A stretch of 34,367 bases of DNA. It comes from Deltaproteobacteria bacterium. GTDB taxonomy: Bacteria; Desulfobacterota; Desulfarculia; Adiutricales; Adiutricaceae. The position numbers were made by a program, and so were the translations under genes. The DNA is taken from positions 1 to 34,367 of the forward strand of contig JAITJB010000120.1 in assembly GCA_031279155.1 (NCBI GenBank). Direction: 5' to 3'. The notes under the pieces were generated by a model, which was given only the letters and a program-made list of their open reading frames with translations, searched no databases and was not told where the DNA came from. Of this stretch, positions 25,158 to 33,297 are shown one piece after another; position 1 is the stretch's first letter; each line of letters starts with the position of its first letter.

Positions 25158-26018
25158 TTAGGCTCGCCAGTAGATAAGCCCGGCGTAGCCAACGGCTTGG
25201 TTGCCGGGTTGGATATCGCTACTGGCATAGTGGTCGATAAGTTCAGCTTTGGCCTTATAGATTTTGGCCGCCTCCGCCGCTGCCGCCGCCGCTCCCGCCG
25301 AACAGGCGGCCCGGTTAGATTCCCCGATATCCATCATGGCGTTGGGATCGGGTTTTAAGGCCGCCTCGATAAAAGCCTGATCGTTTTTTTGCCGGAAATC
25401 CTGGCCGGCTTGACCGCCTCCGGCGGGCGCAAATCCGTAGGCCGATCCGTAATGGGTCAGATCGGTTGAGGCGACGATCAAAAGGTTGACGCTTTCGGCC
25501 ATTTCGGCCAAGATCGTCCCCACCCTAAGGGCGCCGGGGCCAGAGGCTAGCCTTAAGGGCCAGAGTTTAGCTTTAGGGCACATAAGTCTCAATAGCGGCA
25601 GTTGGACCTCCACGGTGTTGTCGTCCGAAGGGCCGTACCAGGGGCGGGGGTTTAGGGCGCTAATTTTTTCGTTTAGTTCGGTGGCGATTTCAATATGACC
25701 CAAGGGCGTGGCCCAAGCTTGATCGCTGAAGATGACCGGAGGCGATCCCGGGGTTAAGTGGCCGCCCAAGACGACCACCAGAGCCGGGCCGTCAGGCCCA
25801 AGGCTAGCGGCAGCTTGGTAAATGGTCTTGGCGGCCAAGCGACCACTATAATACCAGCCGGCGTGGGGTACGATGATCGACAAGGCCTGGCCTTGAAACT
25901 TAGGCGGGTTGGATTTTATATAGGGATCCCAATCTTTGACAACGGACTCAACCTCTTTATATTTGGCTGGATACCAGGTGCCGTCTAGTTGGGAGCGTCG
26001 GATTCTGGCCACTGACAT
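25158..26018 (-). CDS. Memo-family protein (AmmeMemoRadiSam system protein B)
   Basis: A 286-residue protein related to human Memo and to extradiol dioxygenase-like class III folds. Motifs include LDGTWYPA near the start, IVPHAGWYYSG with His52, LGGHLTPG with His87, STDLTHYG with His189, and Cys239 in the position of the conserved metal-proximal Cys. These are the expected metal-site residues. Bacterial members often occur with an AMMECR1 protein and a radical SAM enzyme; neither is adjacent here, so the system is either split or the domain works alone. The biochemical role in bacteria is not established. An alanine-rich stretch follows Cys239. Confidence 0.88.
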   Translation of the reverse strand: MSVARIRRSQLDGTWYPAKYKEVESVVKDWDPYIKSNPPKFQGQALSIIVPHAGWYYSGRLAAKTIYQAAASLGPDGPALVVVLGGHLTPGSPPVIFSDQAWATPLGHIEIATELNEKISALNPRPWYGPSDDNTVEVQLPLLRLMCPKAKLWPLRLASGPGALRVGTILAEMAESVNLLIVASTDLTHYGSAYGFAPAGGGQAGQDFRQKNDQAFIEAALKPDPNAMMDIGESNRAACSAGAAAAAAEAAKIYKAKAELIDHYASSDIQPGNQAVGYAGLIYWRA

Positions 26019-26427
26019 TGAGTTATTCTCCTAACCTGGCTCGCAGCCATGATGTAATAATTGATGGCATATTGAAGACGTATTAAAGTATAGCATATTT
26101 TAATCTACGATCTCGCATTTGGGCTCTTGATAGCTTAGCTGTTAGCTTGGTTGACGGCTTGGCTGATAGCTTAGCTGGCATTTTGGCTGATGGCTTGGCT
26201 AATAGCTTAGCTGGCATTTTGGCTGATGGCTTGGATAATAGCTTAGCTGGCATTTTGGGCCAAAGTCGATCAGGTCTTTTCCCAACCCGGAAAGTCGGAA
26301 ACGTTTAGTCGGTTGAGGGTTTTAAGCTAGATAGTTAATTTTTTAGAACTAGGTCTTCTCAGGCTCTAGAAAACTCCTCAAAGATAGCCCACAAAACTAG
26401 CCAAACGAACTTAAGAGATAGAAAGAT
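26019..26427. other. Divergent intergenic region, no gene seen
   Basis: Lies between the divergently transcribed Memo-family gene and the RsiV-like gene. It contains the 36-bp repeats listed separately and otherwise unremarkable sequence; no open frame with a ribosome binding site was found. Confidence 0.4.
26156..26258. repeat. 36-bp tandem repeat, three copies
   Basis: Units at 26156-26191, 26192-26227 and 26228-26258 (last truncated and diverged) share TAGCTTAGCTGGCATTTTGG and GGCTTGG; a degenerate partial copy precedes them from about 26128. There are no spacers between copies, so this is not a CRISPR array. Repeated AGCT-type half palindromes (TAGCTTAGCT) could form small hairpins. Confidence 0.9.
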
Positions 26428-26457
26428 TTGACAATGCCGTTAAACATGGGTTAGTAT
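26428..26457 (+). promoter_or_regulatory. Candidate sigma-70 promoter of the RsiV-like gene
   Basis: Perfect TTGACA (26428-26433), an 18-bp spacer and TAGTAT (26452-26457), about 88 bases before the start codon. Confidence 0.6.
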
Positions 26458-26544
26458 TGGCTGGCTAAGACTTAGTGACCATTCATTTAAAAATGGTTCG
26501 AATGAAGGCTGGCGCCTTTAATATTATATTTTATGGAGGATTTT

Positions 26545-27399
26545 ATGATTAGGCAATTTTGGGTTTTTGTTTTAATGGCTCTCGTAGTTGGCCTGTTTTT
26601 GGCCAATAGCCCTCAGGCCCAGGCTCAGGCTCAAAACGTCAGAGCAGATGACAATGGCAATAGTTATTCCCTAGAGCTCCCGGAGTTAAAGGCCTTTAAC
26701 GTCACCGAGTCTATAGCTCATTTAAAGTGTCCAAATGTCAAACTGACGGTCAACATAAGTTACCCACAGGGAACCGGTGATGATTTACTCGATCAGATGT
26801 CTATAGTCCAGACCTCCATGGAGGAGAGGGCGGTCTTGGCTAATTTACAAAAAAATATTGGCGATTGCCCGGCCAACGCCAAAGAGAACTATGAAGCCGA
26901 ATACTTCCGTAATTTTGAGGCCCATAGCGCCTCCAAAGATGTCTTATCGGTACTTTTTACCATCTTCGAGTCCACGCCAGGGGCGGCTCACCCGACGACG
27001 ACTTTTGAGAGCTCCAATTACAGCTTTTCTTTGGGCCGTCAAATCACCCTTAACGATATCTTTTCCGATGATAGCTCTAAAATACAAAACGCCTGGCAAT
27101 ACGTGGCCTCGAGCTGGTGCGCCTACAACGACTATCACAGCTTACCTTATTTCTACCGGTACCAAACGGACGCCGATATATGCGCTCAATCTGAAACCCT
27201 AGATCTGCCGCCAGGACTAAAGCTTGAGCCCGGTAGCCTAAAGTATTTGGGTAACGCTTTTCTGACCACCGAAGGGCTGAAACTCATTTTATCCGCCGAC
27301 GACGGCTGGAGCCGCGCTGACGGCCCTTCTACGATTTTGATAGACAAAAATAAGCTTAAGGATTTGGGCGCCGATCTCTCTTTTTGGGGCGGCAAGTAA
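26545..27399 (+). CDS. Secreted DUF3298 (RsiV C-terminal-like) protein
   Basis: ATG 26545 follows GGAGG by five bases; the in-frame ATG at 26533 overlaps that site and is rejected. The 284-residue product has a signal peptide (MIRQFWVFVLMALVVGLFLANSPQAQA) and an exported domain. The stretch PGAAHPTTTFESSNYSFSLGRQITLNDIF is the hallmark of DUF3298, with the GxAHP motif and an 'x-I-T-L-x-D-I/L-F' strand. This domain ends RsiV, the lysozyme-sensing anti-sigma factor of Bacillus, and also occurs in standalone periplasmic proteins and lipoproteins. Here there is no cytoplasmic anti-sigma part and no sigma factor gene next door, so a lysozyme-binding or other periplasmic role is only conjecture. 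Four cysteines could form disulfides. Confidence 0.75.
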   Translation: MIRQFWVFVLMALVVGLFLANSPQAQAQAQNVRADDNGNSYSLELPELKAFNVTESIAHLKCPNVKLTVNISYPQGTGDDLLDQMSIVQTSMEERAVLANLQKNIGDCPANAKENYEAEYFRNFEAHSASKDVLSVLFTIFESTPGAAHPTTTFESSNYSFSLGRQITLNDIFSDDSSKIQNAWQYVASSWCAYNDYHSLPYFYRYQTDADICAQSETLDLPPGLKLEPGSLKYLGNAFLTTEGLKLILSADDGWSRADGPSTILIDKNKLKDLGADLSFWGGK

Positions 27400-27448
27400 G
27401 AGCCCTTTAGTCTCTTAATCCCTTAGCCCTCTTATCTCTTTTTGACCG

Positions 27449-27481
27449 AGCCTTAGCTTTCAGAGCTGAGGCTTTTTTTTT
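27449..27481 (+). terminator. Rho-independent terminator after the RsiV-like gene
   Basis: AGCCTTAGCT (27449-27458) pairs with AGCTGAGGCT (27464-27473) with one mismatch, followed by a run of nine T residues. Confidence 0.9.
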
Positions 27482-27498
27482 GGCCAAAGGCTCAAGTT

Positions 27499-27512
27499 TT
27501 GATTTGGATCAA
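27499..27512 (+). promoter_or_regulatory. FNR/CRP-family binding palindrome upstream of hcp
   Basis: TTGAT-TTGG-ATCAA is an exact match to the FNR-type consensus TTGAT-N4-ATCAA. A half-site copy, TTGGATCAA, follows at about 27516-27524. It lies 154 bases before the hcp start. Known hcp genes are controlled by FNR/CRP-family regulators responding to anaerobiosis or nitric oxide, which makes the location meaningful. Which regulator binds here cannot be told from the site. Confidence 0.55.
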
Positions 27513-27666
27513 GGCTTGGATCAAAAGGAGAGGTTATCCTAAATCTACCAACCTAGATCTTCGGCTTTTTTTGTCAATTAAGAAGCAAGATTATAGGAGA
27601 ATTCAAGATTTTAGGTTAACACATCTGCCGGCGGCCAGGCGCCGCTTGAACAAAAGGGAGGGCAAT

Positions 27667-29301
27667 ATGTTTTGTTATCAATGTGAACAAACTCGCGCTG
27701 GCCAAGGCTGCGATCAAGGAGGCGTCTGCGGGAAAACTTCTCAGGTGTCTGACTTAAGCGATCTTCTGACCTATTATCTTAAGACTCTAGCTTTAACCGC
27801 GACCAGAGCCAGGGCGGCGGGCTATAACGATAGGGCCGCCGATCGCTTCTTGGTTCGGGGACTCTACGCTAGCCTAACTAACGTCGATTTTGATCCCAAT
27901 AGCCTTTCTGAGCTTCTCGATAGAGCGGTTCATCACCGGGAGAGGTTACTGAAGGCCTCAGGTATTAGATTGGGCGAAGAGTATTGTCCGAGTTTAGCCG
28001 AAAGTCTTTCTGAGCGCGAGATTCAAGCTCAGGCCTATCCTTTAGGTAGCTTGGGCTCAGAAGAAGCATATCTGGCCAAAGAGGCTATCTCTTTAAGGGA
28101 GACGGCCCTTTACGGCTTAAGGGGCTTGGCGGCTTACGTCTGGCACGCTCAGAATCTAGGATACGAAGACGACGCCTTATACGCCGCCTTGGAAGAAGCT
28201 TTGGCTAAAACTTTAGATAGCTCTCTAGGAGTTGAAGATCTCCTAGCATTAGCATTGGAAGTGGGAAGAATAAATTTAACGGCTATGGAGCTTCTCGATA
28301 AGGCCCACACCGAAAGCTTCGGTCACCCTGAGCCCACTAAAGTTGAATTAGGGTACCATAAGGGGCCGGCCATCTTGATAAGCGGTCACGATCTAGGCGA
28401 TCTTAAAGATCTCTTAAATCAAATCAATGGGCAAGATATTAAGGTCTACACCCACGGGGAAATGCTTCCAGCCCATGGATACCCCGATCTCAAAGGGCCA
28501 GATCTATGTGGTCACTATGGTACCGGCTGGCCAAATCAAGTGAGAGAACTTAATAAATTTCCTGGGCCCATTGTTTTTACTTCCAACTGCTTAACTAAGC
28601 CCGATGACGCCTATATCGACCGGGTCTTTCTAACCGGCCCTGTGGCTTATCCTGGAGTCCGGCGCCTCCATAAAGACGCCTCTGGTAAGATAGATTTTGG
28701 GCCGGTCATTAAGAGCGCCATAAAATGCGCGGGATATAAATACCATAACCAGCAAGATAAGGTCACCGTAGGTTGGGGCCATAAGGCCATCCTAAGTCAG
28801 GCTCAGGCGGTCGTAAACTTGATCAAAATTGGTAAGCTCCAAAAGATCCTCTTAGTGGGCGGCTGCGACGGCGGTAAATCTTCCCGCGATTACTACCGGC
28901 AGCTTGTGGCTAAGACTAAAGCTGACACGTTGGTTTTAACTTTAGGCTGCGGCAAGTTTAGATTTTTCGATCTAAACTTAGGCGACATTGGCGGGGTGCC
29001 TAGGTTACTAGATTTAGGTCAGTGTAATGACGCTTTTACGGCTATTACCGTAGCCGCCGCCTTAGCCGGGGCCTTGGAGATGAGTTTGGGCGATCTTCCG
29101 CTCTATTTGATCTTGTCGTGGTTTGAGCAGAAGGCCTGCGCTATTTTACTGACCCTCTTACATTTGGGCATCAAAAATATCCGCTTAGGCCCAAGTCTTC
29201 CAGCCTTTGTCCATCCCAATATTCTAAGCGTGCTCGTTGATAAATATAACCTAGCTCCGACCACGACGCCGGAGGGCGATCTGGCGGCAATCGGGGCTTA
29301 A
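27667..29301 (+). CDS. hcp: Hybrid cluster protein (hydroxylamine reductase)
   Basis: Hcp carries a [4Fe-4S] and a hybrid [4Fe-2S-2O] cluster. It reduces hydroxylamine to ammonia in vitro and acts as a nitric oxide reductase or nitrosylase in nitrosative stress. ATG 27667 is preceded by GGGAGGG, giving 544 residues. The N terminus MFCYQCEQTRAGQGCDQGGVC gives Cys spacing C-x2-C-x8-C-x5-C, the type seen in strict anaerobes with a [4Fe-4S] cluster. Hybrid-cluster ligand motifs follow: ISGHDLGDL, VYTHGEMLPAHGYP, FTSNCLTKP, VGGCDGG, LTLGCGKFRF and GQCNDAFTA. Hcr, the reductase partner, is not adjacent. An earlier in-frame ATG at 27499 overlaps the FNR-like box and is rejected. Confidence 0.96.
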   Translation: MFCYQCEQTRAGQGCDQGGVCGKTSQVSDLSDLLTYYLKTLALTATRARAAGYNDRAADRFLVRGLYASLTNVDFDPNSLSELLDRAVHHRERLLKASGIRLGEEYCPSLAESLSEREIQAQAYPLGSLGSEEAYLAKEAISLRETALYGLRGLAAYVWHAQNLGYEDDALYAALEEALAKTLDSSLGVEDLLALALEVGRINLTAMELLDKAHTESFGHPEPTKVELGYHKGPAILISGHDLGDLKDLLNQINGQDIKVYTHGEMLPAHGYPDLKGPDLCGHYGTGWPNQVRELNKFPGPIVFTSNCLTKPDDAYIDRVFLTGPVAYPGVRRLHKDASGKIDFGPVIKSAIKCAGYKYHNQQDKVTVGWGHKAILSQAQAVVNLIKIGKLQKILLVGGCDGGKSSRDYYRQLVAKTKADTLVLTLGCGKFRFFDLNLGDIGGVPRLLDLGQCNDAFTAITVAAALAGALEMSLGDLPLYLILSWFEQKACAILLTLLHLGIKNIRLGPSLPAFVHPNILSVLVDKYNLAPTTTPEGDLAAIGA

Positions 29302-29349
29302 ACCGGTATAAATTTGCACCATAAGCCTAAAACCATAATAAGCCTAAAT

Positions 29350-29796
29350 TTAGCTTATAGGGAGCCTCGAATAGGCCAGGCCAAGAAAAAAGCCCACGGT
29401 CGTGGCTAAATTTAGGCTCCTTACCCCGGGGGCCAAGGGGATATTTAAGATCTCGTTGGCCTCTTTAGTTACCTCCTCTGGGAGACCCCTGGTCTCTGGA
29501 CCAAATAAGAGGTTATCAGATTGCTGCGGTTGGTAGGAGGTAAAATGTTTACCTCTCCGAGCTGAAGTGGCTATCAGGCGGCCTATGGGTTTACTTAGGC
29601 AAAAAGAAGGCCAGTCAGGCCAGATCTTAAGTTTCACTAGCGGCCAATAATCTAAACCTGCTCGCTTAAGATAGCGATCTTCTAAGGAAAAACCCAAAGG
29701 CTCAACTAAATGGAGAGTAAGGTTAAAGCCAGCGCAAAGTCTGGCGATGTTCCCGGTATTGGGGGGTATTTCAGGTTGGTATAAAACGATGTTCAT
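29350..29796 (-). CDS. trmL: tRNA (cytidine/uridine-34-2'-O)-methyltransferase TrmL
   Basis: A 148-residue SPOUT-class methyltransferase that in E. coli methylates the ribose at wobble position 34 of two leucine tRNAs, using S-adenosylmethionine. The knot motifs are clear: MNIVLYQPEIPPNTGNIARLC at the N terminus, LLFGPETRGLP, and the SAM-binding VRSLNLATTVGFFLGLAY at the C terminus. It follows pylC on the same strand after 74 bases, with no obvious terminator between, so it may be transcribed with the Pyl genes. No clear Shine-Dalgarno precedes the ATG at 29796, but the N terminus is the canonical one. Confidence 0.9.
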   Translation of the reverse strand: MNIVLYQPEIPPNTGNIARLCAGFNLTLHLVEPLGFSLEDRYLKRAGLDYWPLVKLKIWPDWPSFCLSKPIGRLIATSARRGKHFTSYQPQQSDNLLFGPETRGLPEEVTKEANEILNIPLAPGVRSLNLATTVGFFLGLAYSRLPIS

Positions 29797-29870
29797 TAGA
29801 CGCGCGGTATGGTTATTGGCCTAAAACTTTAGGTTTTTTTTGGCTTAAAAGATGAATGAATTTAGTATAC

Positions 29871-30944
29871 TCAATTAAACAATCGGATGAGGGTAGCTAC
29901 GTAATTTCCGGTTTCCGGTTTGCCGCCCACCAGGGCCTCTTGGGCTCCCATAAAGCCCGGAACGACCGATAAAGGCCCCATGGTGGTCATAACCCACTCC
30001 CCGGGCGGGCGCCTCTGACCTTCTTGAAAGTGGACATGCTCGAAAATAACATTTTTTGGGGCTTTAGTGGTGACGGCATTATGGCTGCTAACCGGAATAA
30101 AGCAGTTGACCATTTCCACTAACAAGTTTACGCCCGTGGAATAATAGATAGCCGTGGGCGTCTGGCTAGGGAAGCGGGCGTCAATTTCCAGAAGTTTTAA
30201 GACTCCTTGGCTATCGATGGCCTCGAGATCCATGATGCCGGTTAGGCTCAGTTTTTTGGCGATCAATTCGGCCATGCGGCCAAATTTATCCTCGCGCTCA
30301 GGGCTTAGGCCAGAGGGAGCGATAACTTGGTAGCAGTCGTGGGCGCTTTCAAAATTTAAAAGGGTAACCTGAAAGCTTTTGGCTTGGCCATTTCGGGCCG
30401 TGACCTCAACGGAGTACTGAGGCCCGGAGAGGTATTCTTCGATGACTAACCCTTGACGGCTCTTTTCGGTCGGGTAGAGCCTACGAACATCTTGAGCGTC
30501 TAAGATTTTAAGGCCCCGGCTACCGGAGAGGTTGTCGGGCTTAATAATATATTGGCCAAAAGATTCAGTATCGCTAAAAGATGCCGGCATGGGGAGAGAA
30601 AGAGATTTAAAAATCTTTTTGGATTTCTTTTTAGAGGAGGTAATCTTATAGGCTTTAAAATCGATGGTAACTGGTGGAATGATTTGTTCTTGGGCGAGGG
30701 AAGTAAAGCGCTCGATAATTTTCTCATCTTCTAAAGTCGGAATGAGCAAATCAAAGCCGGCGGCCAGATGGATAGTGTTTTTAATATTGAGATCCATAAG
30801 ATTTGCGGTAATGGACCAATCGGCTAGGCCAATGGCCGGGGCCCGGGGGTTTTTGTCGACTACGGCCATAGTCCAACCGGCTTTCTTCCCGAGATAAACG
30901 GCCTCAATTCCTTGTAAGCCGCCGCCTAAGCAAAGTGCTCTCAT
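29871..30944 (-). CDS. pylC: Pyrrolysine biosynthesis protein PylC (3-methylornithine-L-lysine ligase)
   Basis: An ATP-grasp ligase that joins (3R)-3-methyl-D-ornithine, made by PylB, to the epsilon-amino group of a second lysine. The 357-residue protein begins with the nucleotide-fold MRALCLGGGLQGIEAVYLGKKAGW. It has IKPDNLSGSRGLKIL in the ATP-grasp lid, VIEEYLSGPQYSVEV, and the metal-ligand region LLEIDARFPSQTPTAIY. Its ATG overlaps the pylB stop (ATGA), so the two are coupled. In most Pyl clusters pylD follows; here the next gene is trmL and no pylD is in the window. Confidence 0.95.
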   Translation of the reverse strand: MRALCLGGGLQGIEAVYLGKKAGWTMAVVDKNPRAPAIGLADWSITANLMDLNIKNTIHLAAGFDLLIPTLEDEKIIERFTSLAQEQIIPPVTIDFKAYKITSSKKKSKKIFKSLSLPMPASFSDTESFGQYIIKPDNLSGSRGLKILDAQDVRRLYPTEKSRQGLVIEEYLSGPQYSVEVTARNGQAKSFQVTLLNFESAHDCYQVIAPSGLSPEREDKFGRMAELIAKKLSLTGIMDLEAIDSQGVLKLLEIDARFPSQTPTAIYYSTGVNLLVEMVNCFIPVSSHNAVTTKAPKNVIFEHVHFQEGQRRPPGEWVMTTMGPLSVVPGFMGAQEALVGGKPETGNYVATLIRLFN

Positions 30945-32041
30945 AAATGATTGTTCCGTTTCATTTGCCTTAGGAGCTCTTGGTACTCCTGAGGTTGGCC
31001 GACCGATAAGTCGTTAGAAGTAAGGATCTCGCTGACCTTTTCAACGCCGCGATTATGGTTTTCTATGTCTAGAGCTTGATGAGCCACCCCGGCTAAGCCT
31101 AAGTAAGCCGGCACCAATGAGGTGACAACGTTGGCGCCGGCTGAAAGTCTGGGAGCTAAGCCTTGTAAGCCTTCGACATCGAGTGAGGCTGGTATTAAGG
31201 CCCGGGGGTAAGATAACCTTAGGACGGCTATCATTAAAAGTTCTTGGTTTGAAGCCTTGACCCGGTAGTCAGGCGGGAGTCCCCCCGGGGAAGGGACGTA
31301 GGCCATGGCCCGCAGTTGGGTGGCCCCAAGTTTACCCATGGCTACGATCGAGTCAGCTAAATCCTCAGGCGTGGCGCCGGCGCCCAAGAGGACGCCTTCT
31401 TCGACTAAAAAACCCATGGCCGCAGCTTTTTTCTTACTTTTCATCCTTTTTTCAAAGTCTTGACCGCGCCGCCAAGCCTTAAACAAATTTCTATTGTGGG
31501 TCTCTTGATACAGGGCGTACCAGGTGACCCCGGCCCGCCTAGCCATTGACAGTTGAGTCTGGCTTAGGACGCCAGGGGAGAGCATGATGGGTAGTTGGGT
31601 CTGTTGACCAATTTTGGCCGCCGTTTGACACAATAGCTCAAAGCCATCCGGGGTAAGTAATTGAGGATCCTCACCCATAGTCAGATCGATTAGGCTGACG
31701 CCGGCTGCGGCTAGCTCAATGGCCGCCCCGTAGATCTCATCGGCGGTCTTGCGGTAGCGGCTAAGAGTGGTTAATTCCGTTCGCCAGTGGCAGAAGGCGC
31801 AATTGTTGCGGCAGTAGGTCGATAGGTAGATAAAACCATAGAGGAAAACGCGGTTGCCAAAATAGATCTCTCTTAGCTTTCTTGCCCCCTCAAAGAGGGC
31901 TTCGGTCGCGGCCTTACTGGTAAGCCTTAAGAGAGCGGCTATCTCGGTTAAGGTTGGTGGCGAGCCGTTTGACGAGCGTTCGACGATGAGACTAACTTGG
32001 TCAGCGGTCAGAGATTTTTTCACAAGACAGTTCCAGATCAA
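30941..32041 (-). CDS. pylB: Pyrrolysine biosynthesis protein PylB (methylornithine synthase, radical SAM)
   Basis: A radical SAM mutase that converts L-lysine to (3R)-3-methyl-D-ornithine, the first step of pyrrolysine synthesis. The 366-residue protein carries the [4Fe-4S] ligand motif C-x3-C-x2-C at Cys77, Cys81 and Cys84 (STYCRNNCAFC). The downstream TIM-barrel motifs include DLTMGEDPQLL, MLSPGVLS, YQETHNRNLFKAWRRGQDFEKRM and SLDVEGLQGLAPRLSAGANVVTS. The start is TTG at 32041, overlapping the pylSc stop as TTGA; its own stop overlaps pylC. The tight overlaps indicate one operon with ordered translation. Confidence 0.96.
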   Translation of the reverse strand: MIWNCLVKKSLTADQVSLIVERSSNGSPPTLTEIAALLRLTSKAATEALFEGARKLREIYFGNRVFLYGFIYLSTYCRNNCAFCHWRTELTTLSRYRKTADEIYGAAIELAAAGVSLIDLTMGEDPQLLTPDGFELLCQTAAKIGQQTQLPIMLSPGVLSQTQLSMARRAGVTWYALYQETHNRNLFKAWRRGQDFEKRMKSKKKAAAMGFLVEEGVLLGAGATPEDLADSIVAMGKLGATQLRAMAYVPSPGGLPPDYRVKASNQELLMIAVLRLSYPRALIPASLDVEGLQGLAPRLSAGANVVTSLVPAYLGLAGVAHQALDIENHNRGVEKVSEILTSNDLSVGQPQEYQELLRQMKRNNHL

Positions 32042-32898
32042 ATTTTAAGCGGTATACCCTTAATTCGCCCTAGAGTTCGGCTCACCAAAGACACCCGGTC
32101 CAGATTTGCGGCAGCCATGGCCAGGCGCTCAAGCCCGAAGCCTAAGCCCAACCATGTGCCGTCAAAACCCCAAGCCTCGTCAAGAGGGTGAGGACCCATG
32201 GAGCACGAGGCTAGCTCCAAGCCATCACAGCTTACAATATCGATGGTTTTTTCGTAGACCGTGGAACCTACCTCCTCGTGTCGCCAGTCCTTAAGCCCGA
32301 GGCGGCCCAGTATGGCTTCCACAAGTTCTGAGAGTCTATCTAAGCGCTTATCTAGGGGCAAGCCCACCTCCACTAAGTTTAACATAGTAAACTCGCTGGC
32401 GTGACGTGAACCCTTTGATTCTTTGCGAAAGCAAGGCCCGACCTCGAAGATGCCAAAAGGCCGTCCCTCGGCTAATTTTAAAAGATCTAGCATGTACTCG
32501 TAGAGATGAGGGGCTAGCATCGGCCTTAAGCAGCGCTTGGCGTCGAGCCAGAAAACCTGAGAATAAAAAAGTGGATCGCTCTCTAACACCATGCGAGAGA
32601 GTCGGGCCCTGCTCATGATAATGGGGGTGGAAACCTGAATTAACCCGCGAGAAACTAAGAGCTCACACAAAGTTTCCGATATGACCTCAACCAAAGGCCT
32701 GCCGCCAGTAGATAACATCTCCTTAATCGCGCTTCTAGCCGCCGTTACTAAGGCTTGCTCAGTCTGACGGTAGTTAGCGTCTCTCATTAGGGGACCAGAA
32801 AATTGGGCTTCTAAAGTCTCAGCCTTAGCCCCTAAGTCCCTGAGGCGGGATAGCTGCTCAGATGTAAAGCCGAAAGTTTTGCCATTATATTCGGTCAC
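32038..32898 (-). CDS. pylSc: Pyrrolysyl-tRNA synthetase, catalytic domain (PylSc)
   Basis: Class II aminoacyl-tRNA synthetase core that charges tRNA-Pyl with pyrrolysine. The 286-residue protein matches the C-terminal domain of archaeal PylRS. It has CLRPMLAPHLYEYM (binding pocket, Ala129, Leu132, Tyr133), motif 2 FEVGPCFRKESKGSRHASEFTMLNLVEVG with Asn174 equivalent to M. mazei Asn346, Tyr215 equivalent to the flexible Tyr384, and motif 3 WLGLGFGLERLAM. Val176 takes the place of M. mazei Cys348. The start is GTG, overlapping the pylSn stop (GTGA), which links the two halves of the enzyme by coupling. Confidence 0.97.
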   Translation of the reverse strand: MTEYNGKTFGFTSEQLSRLRDLGAKAETLEAQFSGPLMRDANYRQTEQALVTAARSAIKEMLSTGGRPLVEVISETLCELLVSRGLIQVSTPIIMSRARLSRMVLESDPLFYSQVFWLDAKRCLRPMLAPHLYEYMLDLLKLAEGRPFGIFEVGPCFRKESKGSRHASEFTMLNLVEVGLPLDKRLDRLSELVEAILGRLGLKDWRHEEVGSTVYEKTIDIVSCDGLELASCSMGPHPLDEAWGFDGTWLGLGFGLERLAMAAANLDRVSLVSRTLGRIKGIPLKI

Positions 32899-33257
32899 GA
32901 TTTGATCTTTTCTCCATCATCAGGGGCTACGTTTAGGGGTAAGGAAGGCAAAACCGCTCCCCGTCGTTTGGAAAATACAGTGGATCCGTATTTTTCAAGC
33001 TTCCAAGCCGGAATCTGGCAGCTTGGGCAGGGCGAGGTATACTGCTTGGCCCTGAGCCAGCGGGCCGCCCTGGACTTAGACGAATCGCGGGCTGTAAAAA
33101 CCAAGCCGCAATGGGTTGTCACCCGAAGGCCAGCCGGCGTATGGTCGAGGCTTTTGATCCCATGGAGAATGCCGTTTCGCGAGGGCCAAAGCTTGATCTT
33201 AGAGACCAAGGCTACTAGGCGCTGGCGTTTGCGGTAAAATCTTTTGGTCTCAGCCAT
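32895..33257 (-). CDS. pylSn: Pyrrolysyl-tRNA synthetase, N-terminal tRNA-binding domain (PylSn)
   Basis: Separate protein corresponding to the N-terminal domain of archaeal PylRS; it grips the small variable loop and T arm of tRNA-Pyl. The 120-residue product shows KIKLWPSRNGILHGIKS and SRAARWLRAKQ. The four zinc ligands are recognisable: His32, Cys50, Cys77 and Cys80, with the same 18-residue and 3-residue spacings as His24-Cys42 and Cys71-Cys74 in M. mazei. The gene starts 40 bases after tRNA-Pyl and overlaps pylSc by GTGA. In Desulfitobacterium pylSn is at the other end of the cluster, so this order, almost restoring a contiguous pylS, is of interest. Confidence 0.95.
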   Translation of the reverse strand: MAETKRFYRKRQRLVALVSKIKLWPSRNGILHGIKSLDHTPAGLRVTTHCGLVFTARDSSKSRAARWLRAKQYTSPCPSCQIPAWKLEKYGSTVFSKRRGAVLPSLPLNVAPDDGEKIKS

Positions 33258-33297
33258 GATTAAGATCCGGGGCTGTTATTGGAACAGGCGATGTTAT

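Noticed and set aside
26156..26258. 36-bp repeats as a CRISPR array
   Set aside because: The copies are directly adjacent without spacers, and no cas genes are near.
27499..27666. Longer Hcp beginning at 27499
   Set aside because: The extra 56 residues have no counterpart in Hcp, whose N terminus is the MFCYQCEQ motif; a strong GGGAGGG lies before 27667.
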